Part shown: one piece after another, positions 1 to 6,254 of the stretch
How the letters are laid out: each line of letters opens with the position of its first letter
How positions within the stretch are numbered: the first letter of the stretch is position 1
Source of the DNA: WHSW01 sp035296705
GTDB taxonomy: Bacteria; Actinomycetota; Thermoleophilia; Solirubrobacterales; 70-9
Direction: 5' to 3'
DNA length: 12,260 nucleotides
Assembly (NCBI GenBank): GCA_035296705.1
Contig: DATHAL010000038.1
Span: forward strand, 1 to 12,260
Position numbers and translations under genes: made by a program
The notes under the pieces: model-generated
Database searches by the model: none
The model's input: the letters and a program-made list of their open reading frames with translations, nothing else
What the model was told of the DNA's origin: nothing

Positions 1-1167
1 GTTGGCGAGCTCGATCGCCTCCTGCTCGGACTCGACGGTGATCACCGGGAGCACGGGACCGAAGATCTCCTCCTTCATGATCCGCATCTCGTGCGTCACG
101 CCGGTGAGCACCGTCGGCGCGATGAAGCTCCCCTTCATTCCGTTCACCTTGGTGGGCCCGCCGGTGAGCTTCTTCGCTCCGCTCTTCACCGTGTCGTCGA
201 TCAGCTCGGTGACGACCTTCGCCTGCGCGTCGGAGACCATCGGGCCGATCTCGGTGGTCCACTCGCGGGGATCGCCGACCGTGAGTCGCTCGGTCTCGCG
301 CAGCACCCCCTCCAGGAAGGCGTCCGCGACATCGTTGTGGACGTAGACCCGCTCGATCCCCGAGCAGGTCTGGCCCGCGTTGGCAAAGCCGCCCCAGACC
401 GCGCCAGAGATTGCGTTGGCGAGATCGGCGTCGGGGCAGACGATCTGCGGGTCCTTGCCGCCGAGCTCGAGCACGGAGCCCTTGAGCCGCTGCGCGCAGA
501 CCTCACCCACCTTGCGCCCCACCTCCACCGATCCGGTGAAGAAGATCTTCGCCGTCGAGGCCTCGCAGAGGGCCTGGCCGATCGCGCCGCCGCCGTGGAC
601 CGTGCGCACGAGCCCCTGCGGGAAGCCCGCGTCGTCGAAGACCTGCTGGATCCGCTCGCCGAGGAGTGGCGTCAGGCTCGCGGGCTTCAGCACGACGCCG
701 TTTCCGGCCATCAGCGCGATCGCCACTTCGCCGAAGGGGATCGACCACGGGTAGTTCCAGGGCGCGATCACCCCCACGACCCCGAGGGGCTCGTAGCTGA
801 AGAAGCTCCGCTTCGTCTTCAGGAAGGCCTGCGGGTAGGGGATCTTCTCGTCGGCGAGGATCTCCGGCCCCGCGGACGCGCACCACTTGAGCGCATCGAT
901 CGTGGGGATCAGCTCCATCACGTAGCTCTCGGTGATCGGCTTGCCCTGCTCGCGGGTGAGGAGCGCGGCGACCTCCTCCATGTCGGCGACGAGCGCGTCC
1001 GCAGCGCGGCGCATGTAGCGGGCCCGGTCGGCGAGCGAGAGCTGCGCCCAGAACGGCTGCACCTCGGCGACGTCGTCGACGACCGCCTGCACCTCCTCGG
1101 GCGTGATCGTCTCCACCGTTCCGACGAGCTTGCCGGTCGCCGGATTGAACGACTCGAGCGTTCCCAT
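1..1167 (-). CDS. NAD(P)-dependent aldehyde dehydrogenase, C-terminus cut by window edge
   Basis: Oxidises an aldehyde to the carboxylate with NAD(P)+ in the cytoplasm; the substrate cannot be read from sequence. The minus-strand frame is open for 389 residues from the ATG at 1167 to base 1. Landmarks of the aldehyde dehydrogenase superfamily are in order: APWNYPW with oxyanion Asn138, FFTGS of the cofactor-binding fold (Gly212), ELGGKDP with general base Glu234, and GQTCSG with nucleophile Cys268. The Glu-Cys spacing of 34 matches the family. The EEIFGPVLPV motif lies near the cut end. Members are usually about 450-500 residues, so roughly 80-110 are missing. The start fits because ESFNPATGK is the typical N-terminus and a -10-like TAGAAT sits 9 bases upstream with no Shine-Dalgarno. 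It lies 119 bases downstream of rarA and probably has its own promoter. The family is certain; betaine-aldehyde, semialdehyde or aromatic-aldehyde specificity is open. Confidence 0.96.
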   Translation of the reverse strand, partial: MGTLESFNPATGKLVGTVETITPEEVQAVVDDVAEVQPFWAQLSLADRARYMRRAADALVADMEEVAALLTREQGKPITESYVMELIPTIDALKWCASAGPEILADEKIPYPQAFLKTKRSFFSYEPLGVVGVIAPWNYPWSIPFGEVAIALMAGNGVVLKPASLTPLLGERIQQVFDDAGFPQGLVRTVHGGGAIGQALCEASTAKIFFTGSVEVGRKVGEVCAQRLKGSVLELGGKDPQIVCPDADLANAISGAVWGGFANAGQTCSGIERVYVHNDVADAFLEGVLRETERLTVGDPREWTTEIGPMVSDAQAKVVTELIDDTVKSGAKKLTGGPTKVNGMKGSFIAPTVLTGVTHEMRIMKEEIFGPVLPVITVESEQEAIELAN

Positions 1168-1176
1168 CGTCGGCTG

Positions 1177-1182
1177 ATTCTA
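1177..1182 (-). promoter_or_regulatory. -10-like TAGAAT for the aldehyde dehydrogenase, near-leaderless
   Basis: On the minus strand TAGAAT (5 of 6 to TATAAT) ends 9 bases before the ATG at 1167. A canonical start point 6-8 bases after the hexamer would leave a leader of about 1-3 bases, and no Shine-Dalgarno is present. No TTGACA-like -35 lies 16-18 bases upstream. Predicted from sequence only. Confidence 0.5.
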
Positions 1183-1204
1183 TGGCGGTCCGGCCGGGTA
1201 ACGA

Positions 1205-1216
1205 GCCGCATGCGGC
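1205..1216. repeat. 12-bp perfect palindrome upstream of the aldehyde dehydrogenase
   Basis: GCCGCATGCGGC is its own reverse complement and lies in the 119-base rarA/aldehyde dehydrogenase gap, just upstream of the proposed promoter. A second short palindrome, CGTTGACAACG (5-1-5), is at 1252-1262. Palindromes this size occur by chance several times in 12 kb of GC-rich DNA, so an operator role is only possible. I see no other structure in this gap. Confidence 0.2.
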
Positions 1217-1286
1217 CGTCGCCGGCATCGTCGCGGGTGGGCCGAGCCATTCGTTGACAACGGCGGCGGCCGCGCGTTAGTCGGGC

Positions 1287-2630
1287 TCAGCTCTCGCGCA
1301 TTCGGCGCCACTCCGCGAGCCGCTCGGCGACCCGGGCCTCGAAGCCGCGGTCGGTGGGCTCATAAAAGCGCTCTCCCTGAACCTCCTCGGGCAGAAGCGG
1401 CTGGCCGGCGACGCCGCCCGGAGCGTCATGGGGGTAGACGTAGCCCTGGCCGCGGCCGAGCACCTTGGCCCCGGGATAGTGCGCGTCGCGGAGGTAGTCG
1501 GGCGGCAGCTTGGCGCCGTGCTCGCGGACGTGGGCGCGCGCCGCGGCGATGCCCTTGTAGGAGCGATTCGACTTCGGCGCCGTCGCGAGGTACACGGCGG
1601 CCTGGGCAAGGTTGAGGGCGCACTCCGGCAGCCCGACCCGGTCGACGGCCTGCGCGGCGGCGGTCGCCACCACGAGCGCCTGCGGGTCGGCGTTGCCGAC
1701 GTCCTCGGAGGCGAGGATCACCATGCGGCGCGCGATGTAGCGCGGGTCCTCGCCACCCTCGAGCATCACCGCGAGGTAATAAAGGGAGGCGTCGGGGTCC
1801 GAACCGCGGGTCGCCTTGATCCAGGCGGAGATGTAGTCGTAGTGCTGGTCGCCCTCGCGGTCGAAGGTCACCGCCTTGCGCTGGAGCGCGTCCTCGGCGA
1901 TTTCCAGATCAACCTCCGGGTCGCCGCGCGCGCGGACGGCCTCCGCCGCCCGCTCGAGGGCGCCGAATGCCGTGCGGGCGTCGCCGCCGGAGCGCTGGGA
2001 GAGCAGCTCGAGCGCCTCGTCGGCGACCCGCGGCGGGTCGGCGATGCCCCGCTCGCCGTCGGCGAGCGCCCGCTCGAGCAGCTCGCGGACCTGGGACGGC
2101 TCGAGCGCCCGCAGCTCGTAGATCTGGCTGCGAGAGAGGAGCGCCGAGTTGACCTCGAAGTAGGGGTTCTCGGTCGTGGCGCCGATCAGGGTCACGAGGC
2201 CCTCCTCGACCGCGGGCAGGAGCGCGTCCTGCTGGGCCTTGTTGAAGCGGTGGATCTCGTCCAGGAAGAAGATCGTCGGCTGGCCGGTGCCGCGCCGTCG
2301 CTCGGCGGCGCGACCGATCACGGCCCGCACCTCCGCTCGGCCGGCGTTCACCGCCGACTCCTCCTCGAAGGCGCCCTGCGCGGCGGCCGCCACGATCCGT
2401 GCCAGCGTCGTCTTCCCCGAGCCGGGCGGCCCGTAGAGGATCATCGAGTGCGGCTGGCCGCTCTCGATCGCCGCTCGCAGCGTCGAGCCCTCTCCCAGCA
2501 GGTGCTCCTGGCCGACCAGCTCCGCCACGGTCCGCGGGCGCATTCGCACGGCGAGCGGCGCGTCGGACGGCGGCACCGGCGTCCGCGTCGCCCGCCGCTC
2601 GGGCTCGGTCTCGAACAGGCGCTCCTCCAT
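1287..2630 (-). CDS. rarA: Replication-associated recombination protein A (RarA/MgsA/WRNIP1 family AAA+ ATPase)
   Basis: A cytoplasmic clamp-loader-like AAA+ ATPase that acts at stalled or gapped replication forks; family members form tetramers and bind SSB and DNA ends. The 447-residue product is of normal family length. Walker A GPPGSGKT is at 67-74, Walker B FFLDEIHRF at 121-129 (Asp124, Glu125), sensor-1 GATTENP at 150-156, and a downstream SR (Arg167) in the arginine-finger region. The C-terminal half carries family landmarks: DREGDQHYDYISAWIKATRGSDPDA, ILASEDVGNADP, NRSYK and RDAHYPGAK. The ATG at 2630 is chosen because homology starts there; the frame stays open far upstream only as an antisense shadow of the M20 gene. 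It is divergent from the M20 gene with 45 bases between starts, and a CATACT -10-like hexamer lies 9 bases before the ATG. All key ATPase motifs are intact. Confidence 0.97.
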   Translation of the reverse strand: MEERLFETEPERRATRTPVPPSDAPLAVRMRPRTVAELVGQEHLLGEGSTLRAAIESGQPHSMILYGPPGSGKTTLARIVAAAAQGAFEEESAVNAGRAEVRAVIGRAAERRRGTGQPTIFFLDEIHRFNKAQQDALLPAVEEGLVTLIGATTENPYFEVNSALLSRSQIYELRALEPSQVRELLERALADGERGIADPPRVADEALELLSQRSGGDARTAFGALERAAEAVRARGDPEVDLEIAEDALQRKAVTFDREGDQHYDYISAWIKATRGSDPDASLYYLAVMLEGGEDPRYIARRMVILASEDVGNADPQALVVATAAAQAVDRVGLPECALNLAQAAVYLATAPKSNRSYKGIAAARAHVREHGAKLPPDYLRDAHYPGAKVLGRGQGYVYPHDAPGGVAGQPLLPEEVQGERFYEPTDRGFEARVAERLAEWRRMRES

Positions 2631-2639
2631 CCCACGATC

Positions 2640-2645
2640 AGTATG
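2640..2645 (-). promoter_or_regulatory. -10-like CATACT for rarA
   Basis: Read on the minus strand, CATACT (4 of 6 to TATAAT) ends 9 bases before the rarA ATG, with no Shine-Dalgarno between. The same bases fall where the -35 of the divergent M20 promoter would be. Predicted only. Confidence 0.4.
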
Positions 2646-2661
2646 GCTGCGGCCGACGGCG

Positions 2662-2667
2662 TAATCT
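2662..2667 (+). promoter_or_regulatory. -10-like TAATCT for the M20 peptidase, leaderless layout
   Basis: TAATCT ends 8 bases before the ATG at 2676 and there is no Shine-Dalgarno, so transcription would begin at or within a few bases of the start codon. The identical hexamer occurs 10 bases before the arsR-type gene at 7304. No recognisable -35 is present. Confidence 0.5.
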
Positions 2668-2675
2668 GGACCGGC

Positions 2676-4028
2676 ATGGCTGAGGAGACGGCGCTCGCGG
2701 GAAGCTCGCTCGGGTCGGAGGCGGCGTTGCTGCTCTCCGAGCTCATCCGGATCGACACCTCCAACCCGCCCGGCCGCGAGCGCCCGGCGCAGGAGCTGCT
2801 CGCCGCGCGACTCCAGGACGCCGGCTTCGAGTGCGAGCTGATCGCCGCCGAGCCCGAACGGCCGAACCTGGTGGCGCGGTTGCCGGGCGAGGGGGACGGC
2901 GAGACGCTCTGCCTGCTCGGCCATGTAGACACGGTTCCGGCCGACGCGGGCGAGTGGAGCTTCGGCCCGTGGTCGGGTGACCAGGTCGACGGGGAGGTGC
3001 GCGGGCGCGGGGCCCTCGACATGAAGGGGCAGGTCGCGGCGGAGGTCGCCGGCGCGATCGCGATCGCGGGCTCCGGATGGCGCCCCGCGCGGGGTGAGCT
3101 CAAGGTGGTGATCACCGCCGACGAGGAGAAGGGCGGCCACATCGGAGCGGCGTGGCTCTGCGAGGAGCATCCGGACGCGGTTCGCGCCGACGTGGTCGTG
3201 AACGAGGGCGGCGGCTCGGCGTTCGAGCTCGGCGGCCGGCGCTTCTACACGCTGTGCGTCGGAGAGAAGGGCATCAACCGCTTCCTGCTGCGCGCGCGCG
3301 GCACCGCCGGCCACGGCTCGATCCCGGGAATCGGTGACAATGCGCTGCTCAAGCTGGCTCCGGCGCTCGAGCGCCTGCGCCAGCAGCCGCCGCTCGAACC
3401 GACGCCGGAGGGCGTCGCCTTCCTGGAGACGGTGCTCGGCGAGGAGCTCGCCGGCGCCGACTCGACCGAGCTCGGGGCCGCCGTCGAGCGGCTGCGGGGC
3501 CTCTCCCCCCAGCTCGTGACGCTGCTCGCCGAGCCGATGCTGCGGGTGACGATGGTGCCGACCAAGGTCAGGGCCTCCGAGAAGGCGAACGTGGTCCCGT
3601 CTCGCGCCGAGGCGCTGATCGACTGCCGCGTCCCGCCGGGCGGCGGCCCGGACGACGTGCGGGCAGTCCTCGGGGACGTCCTCGGGCCGCTCGCCGACCG
3701 GATCGAGGTCGACTTCGAGGGTCAGGAGCAGGTGACCGGGAACCGATCGCCGGTGGATTCGCCGCTTGCCGAGGCGATCGCGGCCTGGCTCGCCGAGGCC
3801 GATTCCGACGCGGTCCTCGTGCCGACGGTGATGCCCGGGTTCAGCGACAGCCACCCGTTCCGCGAGGCCTTCCCCGACGCGACCGTCTACGGCTTCTGCC
3901 CGCACCGTGCCTACGGCCTCCTCGAGGCGTGGCCGCTCATCCACTCGGCGGACGAGCGGGTCGCGGTCGAGGACCTCGAGCTCGCCGCCGGCTTCTTCGC
4001 CGACCTCGCCAAGCGGGTGCTCGGGTGA
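2676..4028 (+). CDS. M20/M25/M40 family zinc metallohydrolase (ArgE/DapE/ACY1-type peptidase or deacylase)
   Basis: Predicted cytoplasmic dinuclear-zinc amidohydrolase that cleaves an N-acyl amino acid or small peptide; the exact substrate is unknown. The 450-residue product has the full M20 metal set: HVDTVP (His83, Asp85), GALDMKG (bridging Asp115), TADEEKGG (catalytic base Glu150, ligand Glu151), VNEGGG (Glu177), and LIHSADE near the C-terminus (His423). The dimerisation-domain AGHGS motif has His213. No signal peptide is seen. An in-frame ATG exists at 2643, but the one at 2676 is preferred because the core fold begins soon after and TAATCT lies 8 bases upstream. The stop overlaps the GTG of the DUF1385 gene (GTGA), so the two are probably co-translated. 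ACY1-like and carboxypeptidase-like roles both remain possible. Confidence 0.94.
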   Translation: MAEETALAGSSLGSEAALLLSELIRIDTSNPPGRERPAQELLAARLQDAGFECELIAAEPERPNLVARLPGEGDGETLCLLGHVDTVPADAGEWSFGPWSGDQVDGEVRGRGALDMKGQVAAEVAGAIAIAGSGWRPARGELKVVITADEEKGGHIGAAWLCEEHPDAVRADVVVNEGGGSAFELGGRRFYTLCVGEKGINRFLLRARGTAGHGSIPGIGDNALLKLAPALERLRQQPPLEPTPEGVAFLETVLGEELAGADSTELGAAVERLRGLSPQLVTLLAEPMLRVTMVPTKVRASEKANVVPSRAEALIDCRVPPGGGPDDVRAVLGDVLGPLADRIEVDFEGQEQVTGNRSPVDSPLAEAIAAWLAEADSDAVLVPTVMPGFSDSHPFREAFPDATVYGFCPHRAYGLLEAWPLIHSADERVAVEDLELAAGFFADLAKRVLG

Positions 4029-4900
4029 GCGAGAACGGGTCGGGGCCGCAGGAGTCGGACCGGCTGCGGCTCGGCGGGATGGCGCTGCGGAACGGGCTCC
4101 TGATCCACGGTCCGACCTCCTGGGCGATCGCGGCGCGGGCGCCCGATGGCTCCGTCGAGGTCGTCTCCGGCCCGAAGCCGAACCTGGCCCGCGGAGCTCT
4201 CGGCCGGGTCCCGCTCCTGCGCGGGCCGCTTCGGCTCGCCGAGGCGCTCGCGGTGCTGCCGCTAGCGCGAGCGCGGCTCGCCTCGGCGCGGCTGCCGTTC
4301 GAGGACCGCACGGTCGCCGCCGCGATCGCCGTCAGCCTCGCGGGCAGCGCGGTGTTGCGGCGCATGCGCGGGGCAACGATGCGGCGCGAGCTCGCGGTGG
4401 CCGTGCTCGGAACGCTCCCGGCCCTGACCGCGCTTCGCGACCGGAACCTCGCCTCGTACCACGCGGTCGAGCACAAGGCGATTGGCGGCTACGAGCGCGA
4501 TGTCGACCCGGCGCAGGTGCCGAAGGAGCACGAGCGCTGCGGCTCCAACCTGATCGGGCCGATGATGGTGCTCTCGATCACCGGCCAGGTCCTGGTCGAG
4601 CGGTTCGCGCGAAACCCGGGGCCGGCGCTGCGCGGGCTGGCGGCGCTCGGCGGAGTCGGCGCGGCGGTCGAGCTCTTTGTCTATGCCGAGCGGAACCCCG
4701 ACTCCGCCGTCGGCTGGGCGGTGCACGCACCGGGGTATGAGATCCAGCGCCGCGTCTCGACCCGGGAGCCGACCCCCGAGCAGCTGGAGGTCGGCGTCGC
4801 GGCCCTGAACGAGATCCTGCGGGCCGAGGGCGAAGGCGCGCCCGGCACACCCGCGGAGGCGCTCACGAGCGAGCCACCACCCGAGCCGCCGGGCGACTGA
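4025..4900 (+). CDS. DUF1385 (YqhQ-like) membrane protein
   Basis: A 291-residue member of the DUF1385/YqhQ family, whose members are often annotated as putative metal-dependent enzymes without a defined reaction. Family landmarks are present: an N-terminal GGMALRNGLLIHGP block (18-30), the YHAVEHKAIGGYE motif with His146, Glu149, His150 and Lys151 (plausible metal ligands), a following RCGSN block with Cys172, and the C-terminal PGYEIQRRVSTREPTPEQLEVGVAAL block (about 236-261). Hydrophobic stretches near 97-112, 123-137, 180-192 and 203-220 fit short membrane segments. The last 25 residues are a Pro/Glu/Ala-rich tail. The GTG at 4025 overlaps the M20 stop by four bases and homology begins soon after it; the in-frame ATG at 3929 would overlap the M20 gene by 100 bases. 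The link with a peptidase is contextual only. Confidence 0.9.
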   Translation: MSENGSGPQESDRLRLGGMALRNGLLIHGPTSWAIAARAPDGSVEVVSGPKPNLARGALGRVPLLRGPLRLAEALAVLPLARARLASARLPFEDRTVAAAIAVSLAGSAVLRRMRGATMRRELAVAVLGTLPALTALRDRNLASYHAVEHKAIGGYERDVDPAQVPKEHERCGSNLIGPMMVLSITGQVLVERFARNPGPALRGLAALGGVGAAVELFVYAERNPDSAVGWAVHAPGYEIQRRVSTREPTPEQLEVGVAALNEILRAEGEGAPGTPAEALTSEPPPEPPGD

Positions 4901-4934
4901 CCGCCGGGCGCCGAGGCCGGGCCCGCGGCGTCTT

Positions 4935-4940
4935 TAGACT
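4935..4940 (+). promoter_or_regulatory. -10-like TAGACT for the epimerase operon
   Basis: TAGACT ends 11 bases before the ATG at 4952; the intervening bases are C-rich with no Shine-Dalgarno. It lies in the loop between two copies of CCGCGG (4924-4929 and 4941-4946), so the -10 is flanked by a 6-bp inverted repeat that could be an operator or chance. No -35-like element is seen. Confidence 0.42.
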
Positions 4941-4951
4941 CCGCGGCCCCC

Positions 4952-5362
4952 ATGTTCGAGCTCATCGACCACATCGGCGTCGCCACCGAGGACCTCGACG
5001 CGGCGCTCGGGCTCTACGAGGGCACCTTCGGGATGCGGCTCGCGCACCGGGAGACGGTCGAGGGGCAGGGCGTCGAGGCGGCGCTTCTCGACGTCGGCCC
5101 GTGCCACGTCGAGCTGCTCGAGCCGCTCGGCCAGGAGACCCCGGTCGGCAGGTTCCTCGACCGAAGCGGGCCGGGTGTTCACCACGTGGCCTACCGCGTC
5201 GGGGACATCGACGCGGCACTCGCGGAGCTCGAGCGGGCGGGCGTCAGGATGATCGACAGCGAGCCGCGGACCGGGATCAGGAACAGCCGCGTCGCCTTCG
5301 TCCACCCGAAGGCGACCGGGTCCGTCCTGACCGAGATCGTCGAGCCGGCGGCGGGACACTGA
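4952..5362 (+). CDS. mce: Methylmalonyl-CoA epimerase (VOC superfamily)
   Basis: Interconverts (2S)- and (2R)-methylmalonyl-CoA in the cytoplasm, feeding or draining methylmalonyl-CoA mutase in propionyl-CoA and branched-chain or odd-chain catabolism. The 136-residue product has the usual length and two paired βαβββ units. Predicted metal ligands follow the family order: His7 (DHIGVA), Glu54 (HVELLEP), His78 (GVHHVAYRV) and Glu128 (LTEIVEP). Glu42 is a candidate catalytic acid/base. The C-terminal FVHPKATGSVLTEIVEP block is a strong epimerase signature. The first residues MFELIDHIGVA match the family N-terminus, which supports the ATG at 4952. No mutase or carboxylase genes are nearby, so they must lie elsewhere. 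A 73-residue gene follows after 10 bases and a methyltransferase after that, likely in one operon. Confidence 0.93.
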   Translation: MFELIDHIGVATEDLDAALGLYEGTFGMRLAHRETVEGQGVEAALLDVGPCHVELLEPLGQETPVGRFLDRSGPGVHHVAYRVGDIDAALAELERAGVRMIDSEPRTGIRNSRVAFVHPKATGSVLTEIVEPAAGH

Positions 5363-5372
5363 GAGGTAGGAG

Positions 5373-5594
5373 ATGGCCGAGGAAGAGAGCAGGGTCGAGA
5401 TCGGGTTCGGAATCGGGCAGGTCCTGTCCGTGAAGCTGAGCGAGGCTGAGCTCAAGGACCTGCGCAAGGCGGTGGAGTCCGAGGGCGGCTGGTACGACCT
5501 CTCCACGCAGGAAGGCTCGGTGGCACTCAACCTGGCGACCGTCGTCTTCATCCGCCACGATCGCAGCGCGCACTCGATCGGCTTCTCGGGCTAG
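5373..5594 (+). CDS. 73-residue conserved-looking protein of unknown function
   Basis: Small, acidic-start soluble protein without signal peptide, membrane segment or Cys. I do not recognise it with confidence. Its pattern is a β-strand (VEIGFGIGQVLSVKL), an amphipathic helix (SEAELKDLRKAVES), then GGWYDLSTQEGSVALNLATVVFIRHD, suggesting a compact α/β fold. The layout recalls small actinobacterial DUF3107-like proteins, but that is an impression, not a match. Evidence that it is real: GAGGT at 5363-5367 about 5 bases before the ATG, a 10-base gap from the epimerase stop, and a 7-base gap to the methyltransferase start. A role tied to the epimerase or methyltransferase is inferred only from operon position. 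Confidence 0.8.
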   Translation: MAEEESRVEIGFGIGQVLSVKLSEAELKDLRKAVESEGGWYDLSTQEGSVALNLATVVFIRHDRSAHSIGFSG

Positions 5595-5601
5595 CGCCGC
5601 G

Positions 5602-6207
5602 ATGCGTCCCGGGACGGTCCTGATCGGCGCGGCGGGCGCCGTGCTCGCGGCGGCGCTCTGGTGGCGGAAGAACCCGTCGGCGTGTCCCTACGGGCAGCGC
5701 TTCTGGGTCGAGGCGCCGCATCCGCTGATCACCCGCGAGCGCCTTCGCGAGGTGCTCGAGCCGCAGCCCGGGGAGCGGGTGCTTGAGATCGGTCCCGGCA
5801 CCGGCTACTACACGCTCGAGCTAGCGTCCTGGATCGAGCCGGGAACGCTTGAGATCGTCGACCTCCAGCAGGAGATGCTCGACCACACGATGCGCCGGGC
5901 CGCCGACCGCGGGCTCGACAACCTCGTCCCGACGCCGGCCGACGCCACATCGCTTCCCTACGAGGACGGCTCGATCGACGCGGTCGTGCTCGTCGCGGTG
6001 CTCGGCGAGATTCCCGACCAGGGCGCTGCGGTGCGCGAGGTCGCCCGCGTCCTGAAGCCCGGTGGGCGGCTCGTCGTCGGCGAGCTCTTCGGCGACCCGC
6101 ACTACACCTCGCCTGGCGCCCTGCGGCGCCGCGGCGAGGCCGCAGGCCTGCGCTTCGATTTCCGGAGCGGTCCCGCCCTCGGCTACTTCGCGCGCCTCGT
6201 GGCCTGA
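5602..6207 (+). CDS. Membrane-anchored class I SAM-dependent methyltransferase
   Basis: A 201-residue Rossmann-fold methyltransferase of the UbiE/Methyltransf_11 type; the substrate is unknown. Motif I is VLEIGPGTG (60-68), the acidic residue that binds the SAM ribose is Asp87 in EIVDLQ, a motif-II-like PADATSLPYEDGSIDAVV runs 112-129, and LKPGGRLVVGE is at 151-161. Residues 4-21 are hydrophobic and followed by WRKN, so an uncleaved N-terminal membrane segment with the enzyme facing the cytoplasm is likely. That would suit a lipid or quinone-like acceptor, which is inference. The segment HPLITRERLREVLEPQPGE just before motif I is typical of small actinobacterial methyltransferases. The ATG at 5602 is 7 bases after the preceding stop and has no clear Shine-Dalgarno, so translation probably depends on coupling. 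Confidence 0.9.
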   Translation: MRPGTVLIGAAGAVLAAALWWRKNPSACPYGQRFWVEAPHPLITRERLREVLEPQPGERVLEIGPGTGYYTLELASWIEPGTLEIVDLQQEMLDHTMRRAADRGLDNLVPTPADATSLPYEDGSIDAVVLVAVLGEIPDQGAAVREVARVLKPGGRLVVGELFGDPHYTSPGALRRRGEAAGLRFDFRSGPALGYFARLVA

Positions 6208-6211
6208 GCAC

Positions 6212-6230
6212 GCGGCGCGCGTCGCGCCGC
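6212..6230 (+). terminator. Candidate GC-rich hairpin terminator after the methyltransferase
   Basis: A perfect 8-bp inverted repeat (GCGGCGCG / CGCGCCGC) with a 3-base CGT loop begins 5 bases after the methyltransferase stop. There is no following T-run, so it is not a classical intrinsic terminator. High-GC actinobacteria often have such U-less hairpins. A chance hairpin cannot be excluded at this GC content. Confidence 0.4.
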
Positions 6231-6240
6231 CGTCGACGGG

Positions 6241-6246
6241 TAGAGG
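6241..6246 (+). promoter_or_regulatory. Weak -10-like TAGAGG for topoisomerase IB
   Basis: TAGAGG ends 8 bases before the ATG at 6255, in the same layout as other promoters in this window, but lacks the final T. No Shine-Dalgarno is seen except possibly GAGG within the hexamer itself (6243-6246), 8 bases from the start, so this could be a ribosome site instead. Confidence 0.25.
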
Positions 6247-6254
6247 TCGGGCCC

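Noticed and set aside
91..1257. A 388-residue plus-strand open frame.
   Set aside because: It is the antisense shadow of the aldehyde dehydrogenase, whose catalytic residues and motifs are unambiguous on the minus strand.
1254..1282. TTGACA (1254-1259) with TTAGTC 17 bases downstream, a possible plus-strand promoter.
   Set aside because: It would fire antisense into rarA with a poor -10 and no gene to serve; TTGACA here is part of a short palindrome.
1428..2675. An open plus-strand extension that would make the M20 protein 866 residues.
   Set aside because: It runs antisense through rarA and has low-complexity composition; the M20 fold and a promoter start at 2662-2676.
2631..3944. An open minus-strand extension that would make rarA an 885-residue protein.
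   Set aside because: The extra 438 residues are antisense to the M20 gene, are Arg/Gly/Glu/Asp-rich without a fold pattern, and the RarA homology begins right at the ATG at 2630. Long antisense frames are expected in GC-rich genes.
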